A stretch of DNA of 64,000 nucleotides from Patellifolia procumbens (taxonomy: Eukaryota > Streptophyta > Magnoliopsida > Caryophyllales > Amaranthaceae), in assembly GCA_947645195.1 (NCBI GenBank), contig CANSGD010000874.1, forward strand, positions 1,116,001 through 1,180,000, in the 5' to 3' direction. Shown here piece by piece: positions 44,560 through 55,323 of the stretch. A model generated the notes under the pieces. That model made no database searches, was not told where the DNA came from, and saw only the letters and a program-made list of their open reading frames with translations. Numbering within the stretch: the stretch's first letter is position 1; the number at the start of each line of letters is the position of its first letter. A program made the position numbers and the translations under genes.

Positions 44560-45118
44560 CAACGAAAGCGATTAACAAAGCAATAAACAAAAGGAAAGCG
44601 AATTAAGAACACACAAGATTTAATGAGGTTCACTATCAATGCGATAGCTACGTTCTCGAGGCAGGGTAAAACGGATTCTTTCACTATGAAAGAGATGATT
44701 ACAATTACAATAGGCAAGATTCAATTGAATGGATCTCCAATTGAATCTCAAAGACTCTCTCTAATCTTCTTTATTTTGTTTAGGCTAATCACTCTCTAAG
44801 AATTGTGGTTATATGAACTAAATATGAGTTAACATATTTATATGGAGTCTAATAAACAAGCCCTAACCGTCGAGGAAAAAACGAGCGAAGAAAATCGCCT
44901 TCGCGTGCATCAAACAGGGCTCGCCTACCGCGACCCGCGGCGAGCTTGCGGCAAAAAACCGCGACTCGCCTCTTCCTCTACGATCCGGGCTCCATCTACG
45001 AAGTTAGATGCTAAGTATTTTGACTTTGATGCTTCAATAATGAATCCCAAAGTACTCCTAAGCAACCTAACTCCAACCCATAGCATAAGACCATGGAAGA
45101 TCAAGTCATGTCCTCACA
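44558..45118 (-). repeat. copia 3' LTR
   Basis: The plus strand begins TGCAACGAAAGCG and ends TCCTCACA, so the minus strand reads TGTGAGGA...CGTTGCA with TG...CA ends. It lacks a 32-bp GC-rich segment present in the 5' LTR near 50262-50300, where short CGCGA/CGCG repeats could have mediated slippage. Confidence 0.95.
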
Positions 45119-45457
45119 AATCTCCACATTGACTTGCATCTACCACACAACTCCACCTCGAACGAATCAACCATACACGTACCTCTTCAACAATACACGA
45201 GATACTCTTTTCCCCTCCTCCTCTTGCATCTTTAACCCGCTTCCGGGCTTGCCAACTTGTCCCATGGCCGGGATTTGCCCACTTTCTCCCGGGGCCGGGA
45301 TTGCCTCCACTTGGAGGCTCAACCTCTCACGAGGTCATATGTGACTATCAACGTTCAACAAGTCCAAGCAATGCTTGAACTTGGGAACTGGAACTGGCTT
45401 GGTAAACATATCGGCTGGGTTGTCTGCAGTCCCAACTTTCTTCACCACTATTCTCTT
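45119..45457 (-). other. copia 3' untranslated region
   Basis: Lies between the RNase H frame and the 3' LTR. On the minus strand, purine-rich sequence TGGAGATT directly precedes the LTR and is the candidate polypurine tract. A repeated CCGGG(C/A)-rich phrase occurs at 45235-45300. No independent gene was seen. Confidence 0.6.
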
Positions 45458-47335
45458 CTAACTTCTTAGAAAATGATACCTCACATCAATGTGTTTAGTT
45501 CTATCATGATGCACCTGATCCTTGGCGAGACATATAGCACTCAAACTATCACAATACACAGTCGCACGATCATGAAGTAGACCCAAATAACTGACCAAAC
45601 CACGTAACCATATACCCTCCTTTGCCGCAGCAGTCAAAGCCATGTACTCAGCCTCTGTAGTGGACAATGTCACTGAAGACTGCAACGTAGCCTTCCAACT
45701 AACCACAGACCCTCCTAGAGTGTATACATACCCAGTCATAGATCTCCTAGTGTCTATATCACCAGCATAATCCGAATCACAATATCCGGCCACCAAACAC
45801 TCACCATCATTCTCATAGATGAGACCCACATCTGTCGTTCCCTGCAAATAGCGAAAAATCCGCTTCACAGCCTGCTAGTGTTCTTTCCCTGGTTGAGTCA
45901 TAAACATACTAACAACACTAACAGCATGTGCTATATCAGGCCTAGTGCAAACCATAGCATAAATCAAACTACCAACATCACTAGCATAAGGAACCTTAGA
46001 CATGTACTCCTTCTCCTCATCAGATTGAGGAGAAAGAACAACAGAAAGACGAGCATTTGCAGTAGCAGGAGTGTCAATAGATTTCGCAGTACTCATACCA
46101 AACCTGTCAAGTACCTTCAAGATGTAACTTTTCAGAGAGAGGAAAAGTTTCTTCCGAACACGATCTCTATAAATCTCCATGCCTAAAATCTTCCGCACTG
46201 CTCCCAAATCTTTCATGTCAAACTCAGAACTCAGAAGCTTTTTCAACTTCAACACGTCTGACTTCTTCTTCGCTGCAATGAGCATGTCATCAACATATAA
46301 TAATAAGTAAATATAAGAACTATCCTCCACCTTGCTATGATAAACACAACAATCATACGGACTCCTGTCAAATCCATGCTCAACCATGAAGCTGTCAAAC
46401 TTCTTATACCACTGTCTAGGTGACTGCTTAAGTCCATACAAGGACTTCTTCAGTCTGCAAGCAAATTTCTCTTTCCCTGGAACGACGAACCCCTCTAGTT
46501 GACTCATCAGAATATCCTCCTCCAACTCTCCATGTAGGAAAGCTGTTTTCACATCTAATTGCTCAAGTTCCAGATCAAAATGTGGTACTATTGCTAATAA
46601 CACTCTAATAGAAGTATGACGTACCACTAGTGAGAAAATCTCATTGTAGTCGACCCCTTCCCGCTGACTGAACCCTTTTGCAACTAGTCTGGCTTTGTAT
46701 CTGACACTTACACCCTCTAAAGTTCCCTCTTTCCTCTTGAAAACCCACTTGCAACCAATCACCTTACAACCCTGTGGTATCCTCACAAGTTCCCATGTCT
46801 GGTTCTTGTGAAGAGACTCCATCTCCTCACTCATAGCAACTAACCACTTAGGTGATTCGCTACGAGAAACTACTTCCCTATAGGACATTGGTTCAGGCGG
46901 CTCAATATCATCGGCTACATGTAATGCATAACCAATCATCTCCTCTACACAGCAGTTTTGGCCAGGAATTTTCTTTCCCTCCATCTGTTCAATCAGTCTC
47001 TGCGTCTTCTTTCTAGGTCGTTTTTGACCTTCAACAACAGGTTCCTCATGATCAGACTCAAGTTCAGCTGTTTCATCAACAACAACTGTATCAATCTGAC
47101 TAGTCTCCACAATGGGAGAATTCCCTGGAACATCATCCTCCACCTGAATTCAAACCTGTGGCGAAGGAGTCGGGTCTGCAGCAATTTCTTGCTCAGATCC
47201 TTCAGCTGTGCTATCATCAGTTTCACCTGCAGGTTTGTTAGCAGATACAAACATAGTGTTTTCATCAAAAGTAACATCTCTACTAAGTATAGCACGTCCT
47301 TTCTGATGGGGACCAAATCCTGTAACCCTTCACAC
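45458..47335 (-). pseudogene. copia pol: reverse transcriptase and RNase H
   Basis: The frame 47143-45875 carries the copia RT: KWVFKRKEGTL, then ARLVAKGFSQREGVDY, then LDVKTAFLHGELEEDI, then LKKSLYGLKQSPRQWY and the catalytic LLLYVDDMLIAAK. The next frame (45868-45458) is RNase H: GLIYENDGECLVAGYCDSDY, then STTEAEYMALTAA, then HIDVRYHFLR. A stop between 45875 and 45868 and another near 47148 interrupt an otherwise well preserved region. The RT active site itself is intact. Confidence 0.95.
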
Positions 47336-47842
47336 TAGGGTTGGCAATGGGTGGGATTTGGGTCGGGTGAGCCATCACCCGCAACCATCACCCGGTTAGA
47401 CCAACTCTCATCCATCCATCTTTCACTCGGTAAGATCATCACCCGTATCCATCCATCCACCACCCGCGGGTGAACCGGGTGGACATGGTGATCATCCATT
47501 TAAGATAATTGAACAAAAAAGTTAAATCAAACTTGCAAATTCAGAATTTAAATATTAAAATCATGTCAAAAGAAGATAAGTTCAGTTTATGGAAACATGT
47601 CGATAGTAATCAAAAGTGAAAATTATTATACTAATGTAAATGAAATGATAGACATTTAAGAAAATGTAAGAAATGGGTGATGGAGCGGGTGATAATTGAT
47701 GGATGAAAATTTCTCACCCTAATCCATTCATCACCCGTTACACATTCACCCGTTACCCGTCCATCATCCATTTAACTCAGTTTTTCACCCTTTTTTTGGG
47801 TGGAGCGGGTAATGGATCATCCATTGGATATTGTCATCTCTA
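47336..47842. mobile_element. hAT-type MITE inserted in copia pol
   Basis: A perfect 8-bp duplication CTTCACAC lies at 47328-47335 and 47843-47850. Ends TAGGGTTGGCAATGGGTG and the complement TAGAGATGACAATATCCAAT pair imperfectly. The interior is a low-complexity array of CATCACCCG / CGGGTGATGG words with no frame. The 8-bp target and TAGxGxTGxCAA ends are typical of hAT elements. It interrupts the sequence linking the integrase C-terminus to the RT. Confidence 0.92.
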
Positions 47843-48730
47843 CTTCACACCATCTCCATACCCCAAAAAACAACTCTTCCTAGCCCTTGGTTCAAGTTTA
47901 CCTTCATTCACATGATAATAAACAATACAACCAAAGACACGCAAAACAGAATAATCAACACTTCTCCCAAACCATACCTCATAAGGTACCTTGCAGTCAA
48001 TACCTGTATGAGGACCACGGTTTATCAAGTAGCATGCCGTGTTCACGGCTTCACTCCAGTACTTCCTAGTCAACCCTGCATTAGAGAGCATGCATCGAAC
48101 TCTCTCTAGGAAAGTCTGATTCAAGCGCTCTGCAACACCATTCTGCTATGGTGTTTTCCTGACAGTGCGATGTCTCACTATCCCTTCGTCCCTGCAAAGC
48201 TCATTGAATTCATCATTAACAAACTCAAGACCATTATCCGTAAGTAGCCTTTTAATCTTCTTGCCTGTCTGATTTTCCACTAAGACTTTCCATTGCGCAA
48301 AAGTCTTAAAAGCCTCTCCCTTGTGCTTTAAATAATAAAGCCAACAATACCTGGAGAAATCATCAATAAAAGTCACAAAATAAGTGAATCCTCCGATACT
48401 TTCTACCCCAGCAGGCTCCCAGCAATCTGAGTGAATATAATCCAACGTAGCCTTAGTTATGTGCAGCCCCTTGCCAAACTTAGCCCTATGCTGCTTACCC
48501 AACACACAATGCTCACAAAACTCAAGGTTCTTCACCTTGTGGCCATCAAGAAGATCCATCTTGGATAATATCCCACGCTCACCCATATGCCCAAGTCGTT
48601 TGTGCCCAACTTGGTCATCTCCTCAGGACTCGTAGATGCAACATTAGCAGAACCAGTCAGTATAGTACCTCGTAACACATACAAAGTACCCACTTTGGTG
48701 CCCTTAAGCACCAACTTCGAACCTTTCCAC
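47843..48730 (-). pseudogene. copia pol: integrase region
   Basis: Frames 48732-48532, 48586-48146 and 48124-47840 together carry the integrase. The zinc-binding part includes LGHMGERGIL-type sequence and CEHCVLGKQHRAKF. The catalytic core follows with HSDCWEP (first Asp), then YFVTFIDDFSRYCWLY, then LLTDNGLEFVNDEF (second Asp). The C-terminal part is LERVRCMLSNAGL...YWSEAV...LINRGP and RVFGCIVYYHV. Stops or frameshifts near 48140 and 48600 separate the pieces. Confidence 0.9.
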
Positions 48731-48810
48731 ACACATAGTTCCCCATCCGAGCCAGAAAAAGTAAAGCCTCCTTCATATAAGACACCAAGAGAAATCAGAT
48801 TTTTCTTTAA

Positions 48811-49200
48811 CTATGGAACATGTCTAACATTCACCAATGTACGAACCTCACCTCCCATAGTCCTTATCTTAATGGAACCCCTCCCTACAACCTTACAAAT
48901 GGCATCGTTACCCATAATAACAATACCACCATCATAAGACTCATAAGAAGTAAACCATTCGCGATGAGGACACATATGGTAAGAACACCCTGAATCTAGA
49001 ACCCAATGGTCAGACGGACTAGACACATCAACAACAACTAGTGCTAAGTGCTCCTCGGAATCATATTTCGTAACCTGTTGTGCAATGTTAGCATTGGAAG
49101 CTTTAGGATTCTTGGGACATTGATGCTTCCAATGGTTAGGTTCTTTACAAAAGTGAAAGACATTCCTAGGATTGGCCCCTTTACCCTTAGAATTTTTCTT
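48811..49200 (-). pseudogene. copia gag C-terminus and protease
   Basis: The minus strand from about 49165 reads a zinc knuckle (FCKEPNHWKHQCPK). The aspartic protease follows in frame 49026-48811: WVLDSGCSYHMCP with the DSG active site, then MGNDAICKVVGRGSIKI. A stop in the 48810 region ends it. Gene order and the DSG motif are standard for copia elements. Confidence 0.9.
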
Positions 49201-49227
49201 CTTCTTAGGACCCTTCCTTAGCCGAGT

Positions 49228-49860
49228 TTACCACCAACCCAGCCCCCGAATCTCCACCACTCTCTGCCGTTCCGCCTTATGGTGCAACTCCCTAGTAAAG
49301 AGTGCTGACTTCACCTCTTCCAGGGTCACAATCTCTCTCCCAACAACAAATGACTCAACAAAGTTCTCATATGAATTTGGAAGTGAAACAAGCAAAATCA
49401 AAGCAGCATCTTCATCCTCAATCTTAACATCTATATTACGCAAATCAAGTAAAATAGTATTAAGTTTATCTAGATGATCCCTTAGAGACGTACCTCTTTG
49501 CATACTCAAGGCAAACAATCGTTGCTTCAAAAGCAACTTGTTGGTGAGTGACTTCGTCATGTAGAGACTCTCCAACTTCCCCCACAGACCAGCCACAGTG
49601 GTTTCATCAGCAACTTCTGTGATCACATCGTTTGCCAGACATAGCAAAATCGTGGAGGGAGCCTTCTCCTCCATCGCCTCCAATTCGGCCTCACTCGAGC
49701 CACCTGCCGCTCCACTCTTGTCACTCCTGACAAGAGGTTTCCAGATGCCTTGCTGTTTCAACAAAGCACGTATCTTTATCTGCATAGTCCAAAACTGTTT
49801 CTCCCCGTAAACTTATCAATCTTCGAGTTCATCGTATTCATCTCCCCAAAACCCTAACAC
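49228..49860 (-). pseudogene. copia gag
   Basis: The frame 49785-49228 encodes a gag of the UBN2/retrotran_gag type: AEEKAPSTILLCLAND-like segment, VAGLWGKLESLYMTKSLTNK, then LKQRLFALSMQRGTSLRDHL and ILLVSLPNSYENFVES. The natural start lies a little upstream (an ATG near 49842). A one-base frameshift around 49800 disconnects the first ~20 codons, and another near 49228 disconnects the zinc knuckle. Confidence 0.85.
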
Positions 49861-49870
49861 TGATTTTAAT

Positions 49871-49887
49871 CTCAGGCTTTGATACCA
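49871..49887 (-). promoter_or_regulatory. copia primer-binding site
   Basis: On the minus strand TGGTATCAAAGCCTGAG lies seven bases inside the 5' LTR. It is close to the TGGTATCAGAGC consensus complementary to plant initiator tRNA-Met, the usual copia primer. Confidence 0.9.
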
Positions 49888-49894
49888 AGTTTGT

Positions 49895-50487
49895 TGCAAC
49901 GGAAGCGATTAACAAAGCAATAAACAAAAGCAAAGCGAATTAAGAACACACAAGATTTAATGAGGTTCACTATCAATGAGATAGCTACGTCCTCGAGGCA
50001 GGGGAAAACGGACTCTTTCACTATGAACGAGATGATTACAATTACAATAGGCAAGATTCAATTGAATGGATTTCCAATTGAATCTCAAAGACTCTCTCTA
50101 ATCTTCTCTATTGTGTTTAGGCTAATCACTCTCTAATAATTGTGGTTATATGAACTAAATATGAGTTAACATATTTATATGGAGTCTAATAAACAAGCCC
50201 TAAGTGTCGAGGAAAAAAAGAGCGAAGAAAATCGCCTTCGCGTGCATCGAACAGGGCTCGCCTAACGCGAAACGCCACCGCGACTCGCGGTAGGGGCCGT
50301 GACCCGCGGCGAGCTTGCGACAAAAAACCGCGACTCGCCTCTTCCTCCACGATCCGTGCTCCATCTACGAAGTTAGATGCTAAGTCTTTTGACTTTGATG
50401 CTTTAATAATGAATCCCAAAGTACTCCTAAGAAACCCAACTCCAACCTATAGCATAAGACCATGGAAGATCAAATCATATCCTCACA
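49895..50487 (-). repeat. copia 5' LTR
   Basis: Full-length 593-bp LTR, TG...CA on the minus strand. Its promoter would read leftward into the element. It is the longer of the pair because it keeps a 32-bp GC-rich segment. Confidence 0.95.
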
Positions 50488-50492
50488 ATATA

Positions 50493-50562
50493 TATAAGCT
50501 CGGTGAAACTCTATTCTAAACCAACTAGCGAAATATAAAGTAAGTCACAAAACATATATATT
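50493..50562. repeat. Direct repeat, right copy, beside the copia element
   Basis: TATAAGCTCGGTGAAACTCT, then ATTCTAAACCAACTAGCG, then AAGTAAGTCACAAAACAT. It matches 44463-44530 with about six differences and, like it, runs into ATATATA. Confidence 0.85.
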
Positions 50563-50926
50563 AGTCATTCTCGTTCAAGTTATTTATGACTTTTCCTTTT
50601 TAGCAATACAATTAATTCTCTTGCTGGTGGACGTAGCTAACACATTTTTAGTGAACCACATTAAATAAGTGTTTTCTTTAATAATATTTATGTTCTTAAT
50701 CGTTATTGTCGATTCAATATGTTACAACAAAATAAATAACAACAATAATGTCTTATCGATCATACTAAAAATTCTTTATTTTTAAAAGGCAGTGTTTGGA
50801 AGTGCATGCAAGAAATTCTAGCTATATACACCTTAATTTATGGATAAGCTTATCAAGGGTACGTTGCTATAATCTTCTAACATAATTATTTGATTTGGGA
50901 ACCGTTGTCAGCTAGCATCACCCTTA
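50563..50926. other. LTR remnant and spacer
   Basis: 50615-50680 (GGTGGACGTAGCTAACACAT, then AGTGAACCACATTAAATAAG) matches the 3' part of the solo LTR at 51545-51905, so it is a fragment of the same LTR family. No gene was seen. Confidence 0.55.
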
Positions 50927-51495
50927 GAGCATGTTTGGTTGGCTTTTTTTAACTCTTGGAAAGGGTGTCGTTCTTCCACTCCCTTTGTTTTTGTTTGTTT
51001 CAACAATTATTTTATCACTTCATTTCTCTCCTTTATCTGATTATCCTCAAATGAAACCCTCCTCATCCCTAAGGTAACAAATATCATTCCCCCATCTTTT
51101 CTCTCTCCTCTCCCACAATCGTTCCTCATGTCCCTCTCTATCCACGTCTGGACAAGCACCGCAACTGCCACCGTCGGATACACTGATGGAGCTCCTTGTC
51201 GCCGGCATACCACCTACCCCACACATCTTTGTCAAATTTCAGCAGATAGGTGGGTTTTAATTCTGGGTAGGAGTGAGGAGGTTGATAGGGAGGAGAGAGA
51301 TGGGGCAGATAGAGAGGTGCGGATTTTATTTTTTAATAAATTTCTTTTTTTATACGTAAATGATGACTCTATTCACTTCCATTCCATTAATTGGGTTAAC
51401 CAAACAAGTTTCAAAATTAATGATTCTTGTTTCCATTCCACTCTTTAATTTTGTTTTCATTCCTTTCCATTCCACTGATTGAACCAAACATCCCC
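50927..51495. mobile_element. PIF/Harbinger-like non-autonomous element
   Basis: TTA lies on both sides (50924-50926 and 51496-51498). Ends GAGCATGTTTGGTTGGC and the complement GGGGATGTTTGGTTCAATC pair. The interior (51120-51320) is less AT-rich and contains a frame without a known domain. There is no transposase. Confidence 0.6.
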
Positions 51496-51544
51496 TTAGT
51501 CTCTTACTATATAAATAGAGTCTAAGAATTTATCATAAGGAAAC

Positions 51545-51905
51545 TGTTAGATATGTCTTGAATATCTGTTGGTTCCAATAACCAAGCACGGAGGTCTCGC
51601 TTTTTTGGGTGTTATAGGTTTGACTAAACTTTATATTCTGTTATGAGTTTTTTAGGCCCATGTCTGTTTAGGTTAACTCTAAGGGTGTTATATTAATAAA
51701 CCCTTAGGTTAAACCTATAGCCATATTAATTCACAATCTGATTATCTTAGTGTTGTCTAACACTATTTTGTATTCTGTGATTCTCTCCTAATATATTCTC
51801 CCTCTGGTCTGGTGGACGTAGCTAACACATTGTTAGTGAACCACGTTAAACTCTATGTGTTATTTATTTGCTTTCACGTTCTATTTAACCTTTTGCGCCA
51901 TAACA
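51545..51905. mobile_element. Solo LTR, copia type
   Basis: TGTTAGATATG at the left and CCATAACA at the right give TG...CA ends with a complementary TGTTA/TAACA. The phrase GTGGACGTAGCTAACACATT followed by GTTAGTGAACCACGTTAAAC is typical of the 3' part of plant copia LTRs. The flanks (GGAAAC and GGAAC) resemble a duplication with a one-base difference. No internal region follows. Confidence 0.7.
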
Positions 51906-52170
51906 GGAACAATATGCTACTCAACATATATATAAAATGGGACAATGAGAGGTAGGCACAAAGTATTTATATTCTAGTGTAAATTATATGATAAATCCGT
52001 TGGAGATATCCCTAAACAAACGTACAATGATATAAATTGAAAGAATCCACACTCAAAACCAAACTTAGATATATAAGCAAGGTCATCATGACCAAGAACC
52101 ATACAAAAAATGCACTCAAAGCATAATGTAAATGAAAATTAAGAAACCGTTGATATCAACTCAAGATTAC

Positions 52171-52761
52171 TTAATAAGGAGCGGCACAAGAGTGGAAAAG
52201 GGTGATAGTGTATCCAATAACGGCATCTCCGGCTTTAGCATCAAAGGAGTAAGTGGAAAGGAGTGCATAACCATCCGCCATTCGGAATAGTCCGGTGCCG
52301 CCAGCGACAGCCACCTCCCTATTTTTCTCAATGTAGGCCGGGTTGTTACCAACCAAGGTCACAGAGCTTCCTGCATACATCCCAGTGTTGAAGGTAAAGG
52401 ACATGTCCATGACCAAGCTAGGTTTGTCACGCCCGTCAAAGCCCCACATTCCCTGGCCTTGGCCTACCAACGTTGAATCAATCGTTGGCCCCACGGTCAG
52501 GCGATCATCGGACATCACGAGTAAACCGAATCCGGTTGGGGAGCTTGCGGTGTCATCCGCCTTGGCTATAGCTTTGGCTGAGGTGTATGGACCGACACTC
52601 ATGATGTCGTGCAAGTAAAATTTAAGTACGGTTTGGCATTTTTGGCCGATGGGATCTAACTTGGTGGTCGTGGCCCATTCATCACCCAAGCATGGGTAAG
52701 ACATGACCATGAAAGTGGTCATGAACAACATTGCTATCATCTTGAGCTGGGCCATGATCAA
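52171..52761 (-). CDS. Dirigent protein, copy 1
   Basis: Single-exon, 196 residues, standard for the family. The N-terminus (residues 1-26) is hydrophobic and ends PCLGDEW, a signal peptide for secretion to the apoplast. The dirigent domain follows: TVLKFYLHDIM (49-54), then FGLLVMSDDRLT, then GQGQGMWGFDG, then VAVAGGTGLFRMADGYALLS. Dirigent proteins have no oxidase activity. They bind monolignol-type radicals and fix the stereochemistry of coupling for lignans or lignin. This copy reads FRMADGYA where the family and copy 2 have FRMARGYA (Asp163 for Arg). The TATA-like box is at 52867-52876, about 110 bp upstream. It is a tandem paralogue of 57689-58276; homology extends about 200 bp past the stop. 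Confidence 0.95.
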   Translation of the reverse strand: MIMAQLKMIAMLFMTTFMVMSYPCLGDEWATTTKLDPIGQKCQTVLKFYLHDIMSVGPYTSAKAIAKADDTASSPTGFGLLVMSDDRLTVGPTIDSTLVGQGQGMWGFDGRDKPSLVMDMSFTFNTGMYAGSSVTLVGNNPAYIEKNREVAVAGGTGLFRMADGYALLSTYSFDAKAGDAVIGYTITLFHSCAAPY

Positions 52762-52866
52762 TATTAGTGTTTGGTTTTTGAGTAGTACTTGTGTTTAATG
52801 GAGGAAAATAAGCTTAATAAATAGCACTTACTGTTTTGAGATGCTTTGAACTAACGATCGAACTCC

Positions 52867-52876
52867 TTTATTTATA
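52867..52876 (-). promoter_or_regulatory. TATA box of dirigent copy 1
   Basis: TATAAATAAA on the minus strand, 106-115 bases upstream of the start codon. This gives a plausible 5' leader of about 75-80 bases. Confidence 0.65.
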
Positions 52877-53117
52877 CAACAAGTATATCATTAAATTAAT
52901 CGTAATGCTAAGCACTCACAAGTCACAATAATGCTTCAGCAGTCAGAACTAACTAAGTCAATATAATGGTAATTGGTTAGCATGAACTCATACAAAACAA
53001 CGTTAAAGAACTACCGAATAACTTCCAAAAATTTAGGAGTAATATTTTTCTAAATTTAGAACTTTTCTAAAGTAATATTTATCTCTGGTATTGACTTGGG
53101 CCAATTCTAAACATTTA

Positions 53118-54316
53118 TCTCTATTATATAAGTGAAGAGATGGGGTGAACACCAAAAAGAAAAAAAGGAAAAATAAATAAATTAAATTAATGAGTTTATT
53201 AAGTAATTAAGTTTTATTTTCAAATTTAGCCATCGGATTTTTAATAAAAGATGTTGAAAACTTCTAACTAAAATATCTAAAAACCTACAAAGCAAAAACA
53301 ATTTAAAAATATCAACGATTATATTTTCTTGAGATCTATATATAGACACCCACTTTGCTATACTTTTATATACTTTTGAATTTTTTTTTATTGTGAAATA
53401 CTTGAGTAATTGATTGTTCATGTGAAGGCACATTTGATAAAATTGATCATGATAAAGTATTTTAGCATGAGTGAGAAATATGATAAAGTATTTTCAAGTA
53501 CTTTTGAATTTATCGAATTGATCATGATAAAGTATTTTAGCATGTCCGAAAATTGATTGTTCATGAGTGAAGGCACATTTGATCAGAATTTATCGGTTAC
53601 TGTATAACAAAAGTTGTAGTTGATGGTGGGGAGTAAGGGATGTTTTCAAAAAAAAATGAGCCAAAATGAATTTAGCTTGAAAATAAAATATGTTGTGTAC
53701 CTTCACATCTTATCATGTTACAGTAGCCAAAACACACATTATATGCAAATAAAATTAGGATTTTTTTGTTCAAAACCACCTAAATTTTTCACGTTTTTAG
53801 AAACTCCCACCTTAATGAATTTTTCTTTTAAATTTCCACCTATCATTCCAAGTTTTATTGGAAACTCCCACCATTTAATAAAATCTGTTAAATTCCGCTA
53901 ACAAAACCGTGAAGTTGGCCCCACATATGCATTTTATTATTAGTTTACGCTGAAATTAAAGTCAATTTCATCAATTTAAGGGCAAATCCTCAACACACTT
54001 AGAGCAAATTTGGAACGAATTACAACTATTTGGAAAGAATTGCAACTATTTCAAGTTCCATTTTGTTAACAAAATGTATATGTGGGACCTACTTAACGGT
54101 TTTGTTAATGAAATTTGACAAAAACCATTAAGTGGTGGTAGTTTTTAGTAAAATTGTAAATGGTAGGTGGAATTTAAAAAAAAATCTTTAAGGTGGGAGT
54201 TTCTACAAACATGAAAAGTTATGGTAAGATGCGACTATCCATAAAATTATCTACTGTAGATTATGAAATTTCATAATAAAATTGTTGTCGCACGCATCGT
54301 GTGCATAGAAATCTAG
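53118..54316. mobile_element. Non-autonomous Helitron, 1.2 kb, between the dirigent genes
   Basis: Begins TCTCTATTATATAAGTGAAG after a flanking A (53117) and ends in a hairpin GCACGCATCGTGTGC followed by ATAGAAATCTAG and a flanking T (54317). These are all Helitron hallmarks. There is no Rep/helicase. A MULE-type element sits inside at 53758-54240. A related start phrase (TCTCTATTCTATAACTAAAG) occurs at 57297 without a matching end. Confidence 0.85.
53758..54240. mobile_element. MULE-type TIR element nested in the Helitron
   Basis: A perfect 9-bp duplication ATAAAATTA flanks it (53749-53757 and 54241-54249). The ends begin GGATTTTTTTGTTCAAAACC at the left and, as complement, GGATAGTCGCATCTTACC at the right. 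Arms pair through 'tagaaactcccacctta' and 'ggtggaatttaaaa'. Length 483 bp, no coding sequence. Confidence 0.9.
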
Positions 54317-54520
54317 TATAATAGTAACGTAATGGTAGAAGTAGCGGGAGACATTATATGCACTTCCTCCGTTTTATATAAATTGCGACATGTAGAGTTA
54401 TACACACTACTTTAACTATTAATGTCTCCATTTATCAAGAAGTAAAAATTCAAATAATAATTCATCTGAAAGTCTATATTGAGACATATCTAAAATGTTT
54501 ATGCTTATTTGGAGATATCA

Positions 54521-55100
54521 TGTTAGTATTTAGGATAATATCTATGGACTCTTAATCATTGTTTTGTATAGTTAGGGCCCAAGTTCCGTGATTAGGATGT
54601 ATATATACGCTTTGCTTGTGATTAATACAACTAAGCTAAACATTGAACCCTAATACTTATCATGGTAGCAGAGAGGACAATCTTGGCCCATTATCAGTCC
54701 CAAGTAGGGAGGGCCTAATCGTCTCAAGAATGGAGATGGGTAGGATTTGAAGATTATTTGGAACAAGTAGTCCAACAATATTTTGATTGCCCCAGGTAGG
54801 GGTTATTTGACCTCATGTTAGAAGTTCAGAAATTGATCGAAGGCCCAATAAGGATTTATAAGACCAATCCAGATTGCAAGTTGAAGATCGACTCACAAGT
54901 GAGGGGGAGTGTTGAGGAGAACTACCCACTTGTGATTCCACATCGAAAAAAGAGGAAGAGGATGATTCACATATTAGCTAGTCTTATGGGATTTATCATC
55001 TATCACCAATTGGTTTAAGGATGGAACCATATATGGGCTTATGTATGGTAAAATTCTCTTCCGTTGCAGGCTCAGTGTACAGGTCTACTAAAGTTTATCA
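54521..55100 (+). mobile_element. Short LTR-retroelement remnant (TRIM/LARD-like)
   Basis: 54521-54662 has TG...CA ends (TGTTAGTATTTAGG to TAATACTTATCA). It is followed at once by TGGTAGCAGAGAGG, a near-match to the initiator-tRNA primer-binding site. At 54900-54909 a purine tract GAGGGGGAG precedes a second TGTTGAGGAGAAC...TTTATCA segment (54910-55100). The two end segments are not copies of each other, so this is a recombinant or two overlapping elements. There is no gag or pol. The internal and right-end sequences recur at 55790-56110. Confidence 0.55.
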
Positions 55101-55323
55101 ATGTTTGTCATTATATATAAATCATAATATAAGGTCACAAGTGAATTCTAAAATGATGTTATCGCTCTAATGCTATTGATTTTTTTTATATATAAATATA
55201 ATTTTTAACCATTCTTAAGATATACAACAAAGTTAGCACTAAGTACGACTACTAACTATTATTGTTTTTACAACTCAAGTAAAAATGTTGTATTCAAGTT
55301 GAATGAAAAAACTTACACATATA

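Larger units (their letters stand above)
44558..50487 (-). mobile_element. Ty1/copia LTR retrotransposon, full length, inactivated
   Basis: LTRs at 44558-45118 (3' LTR) and 49895-50487 (5' LTR) bracket gag, protease, integrase, reverse transcriptase and RNase H in that order on the minus strand, the copia order. The primer-binding site TGGTATCAAAGCCTGAG lies a few bases inside the 5' LTR. The two LTRs differ at about 26 positions by eye plus one 32-bp gap in the left copy, roughly 5 percent. The insertion is therefore moderately old. A 507-bp hAT-type MITE splits pol, and several stops and frameshifts break the rest. Confidence 0.95.

Noticed and set aside
45878..49810. Plus-strand frames across the copia element
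   Set aside because: Antisense shadows of gag-pol, with no independent domain.
51047..51448. Frames inside the Harbinger-like element
   Set aside because: Short, overlapping on both strands and lacking a transposase signature.
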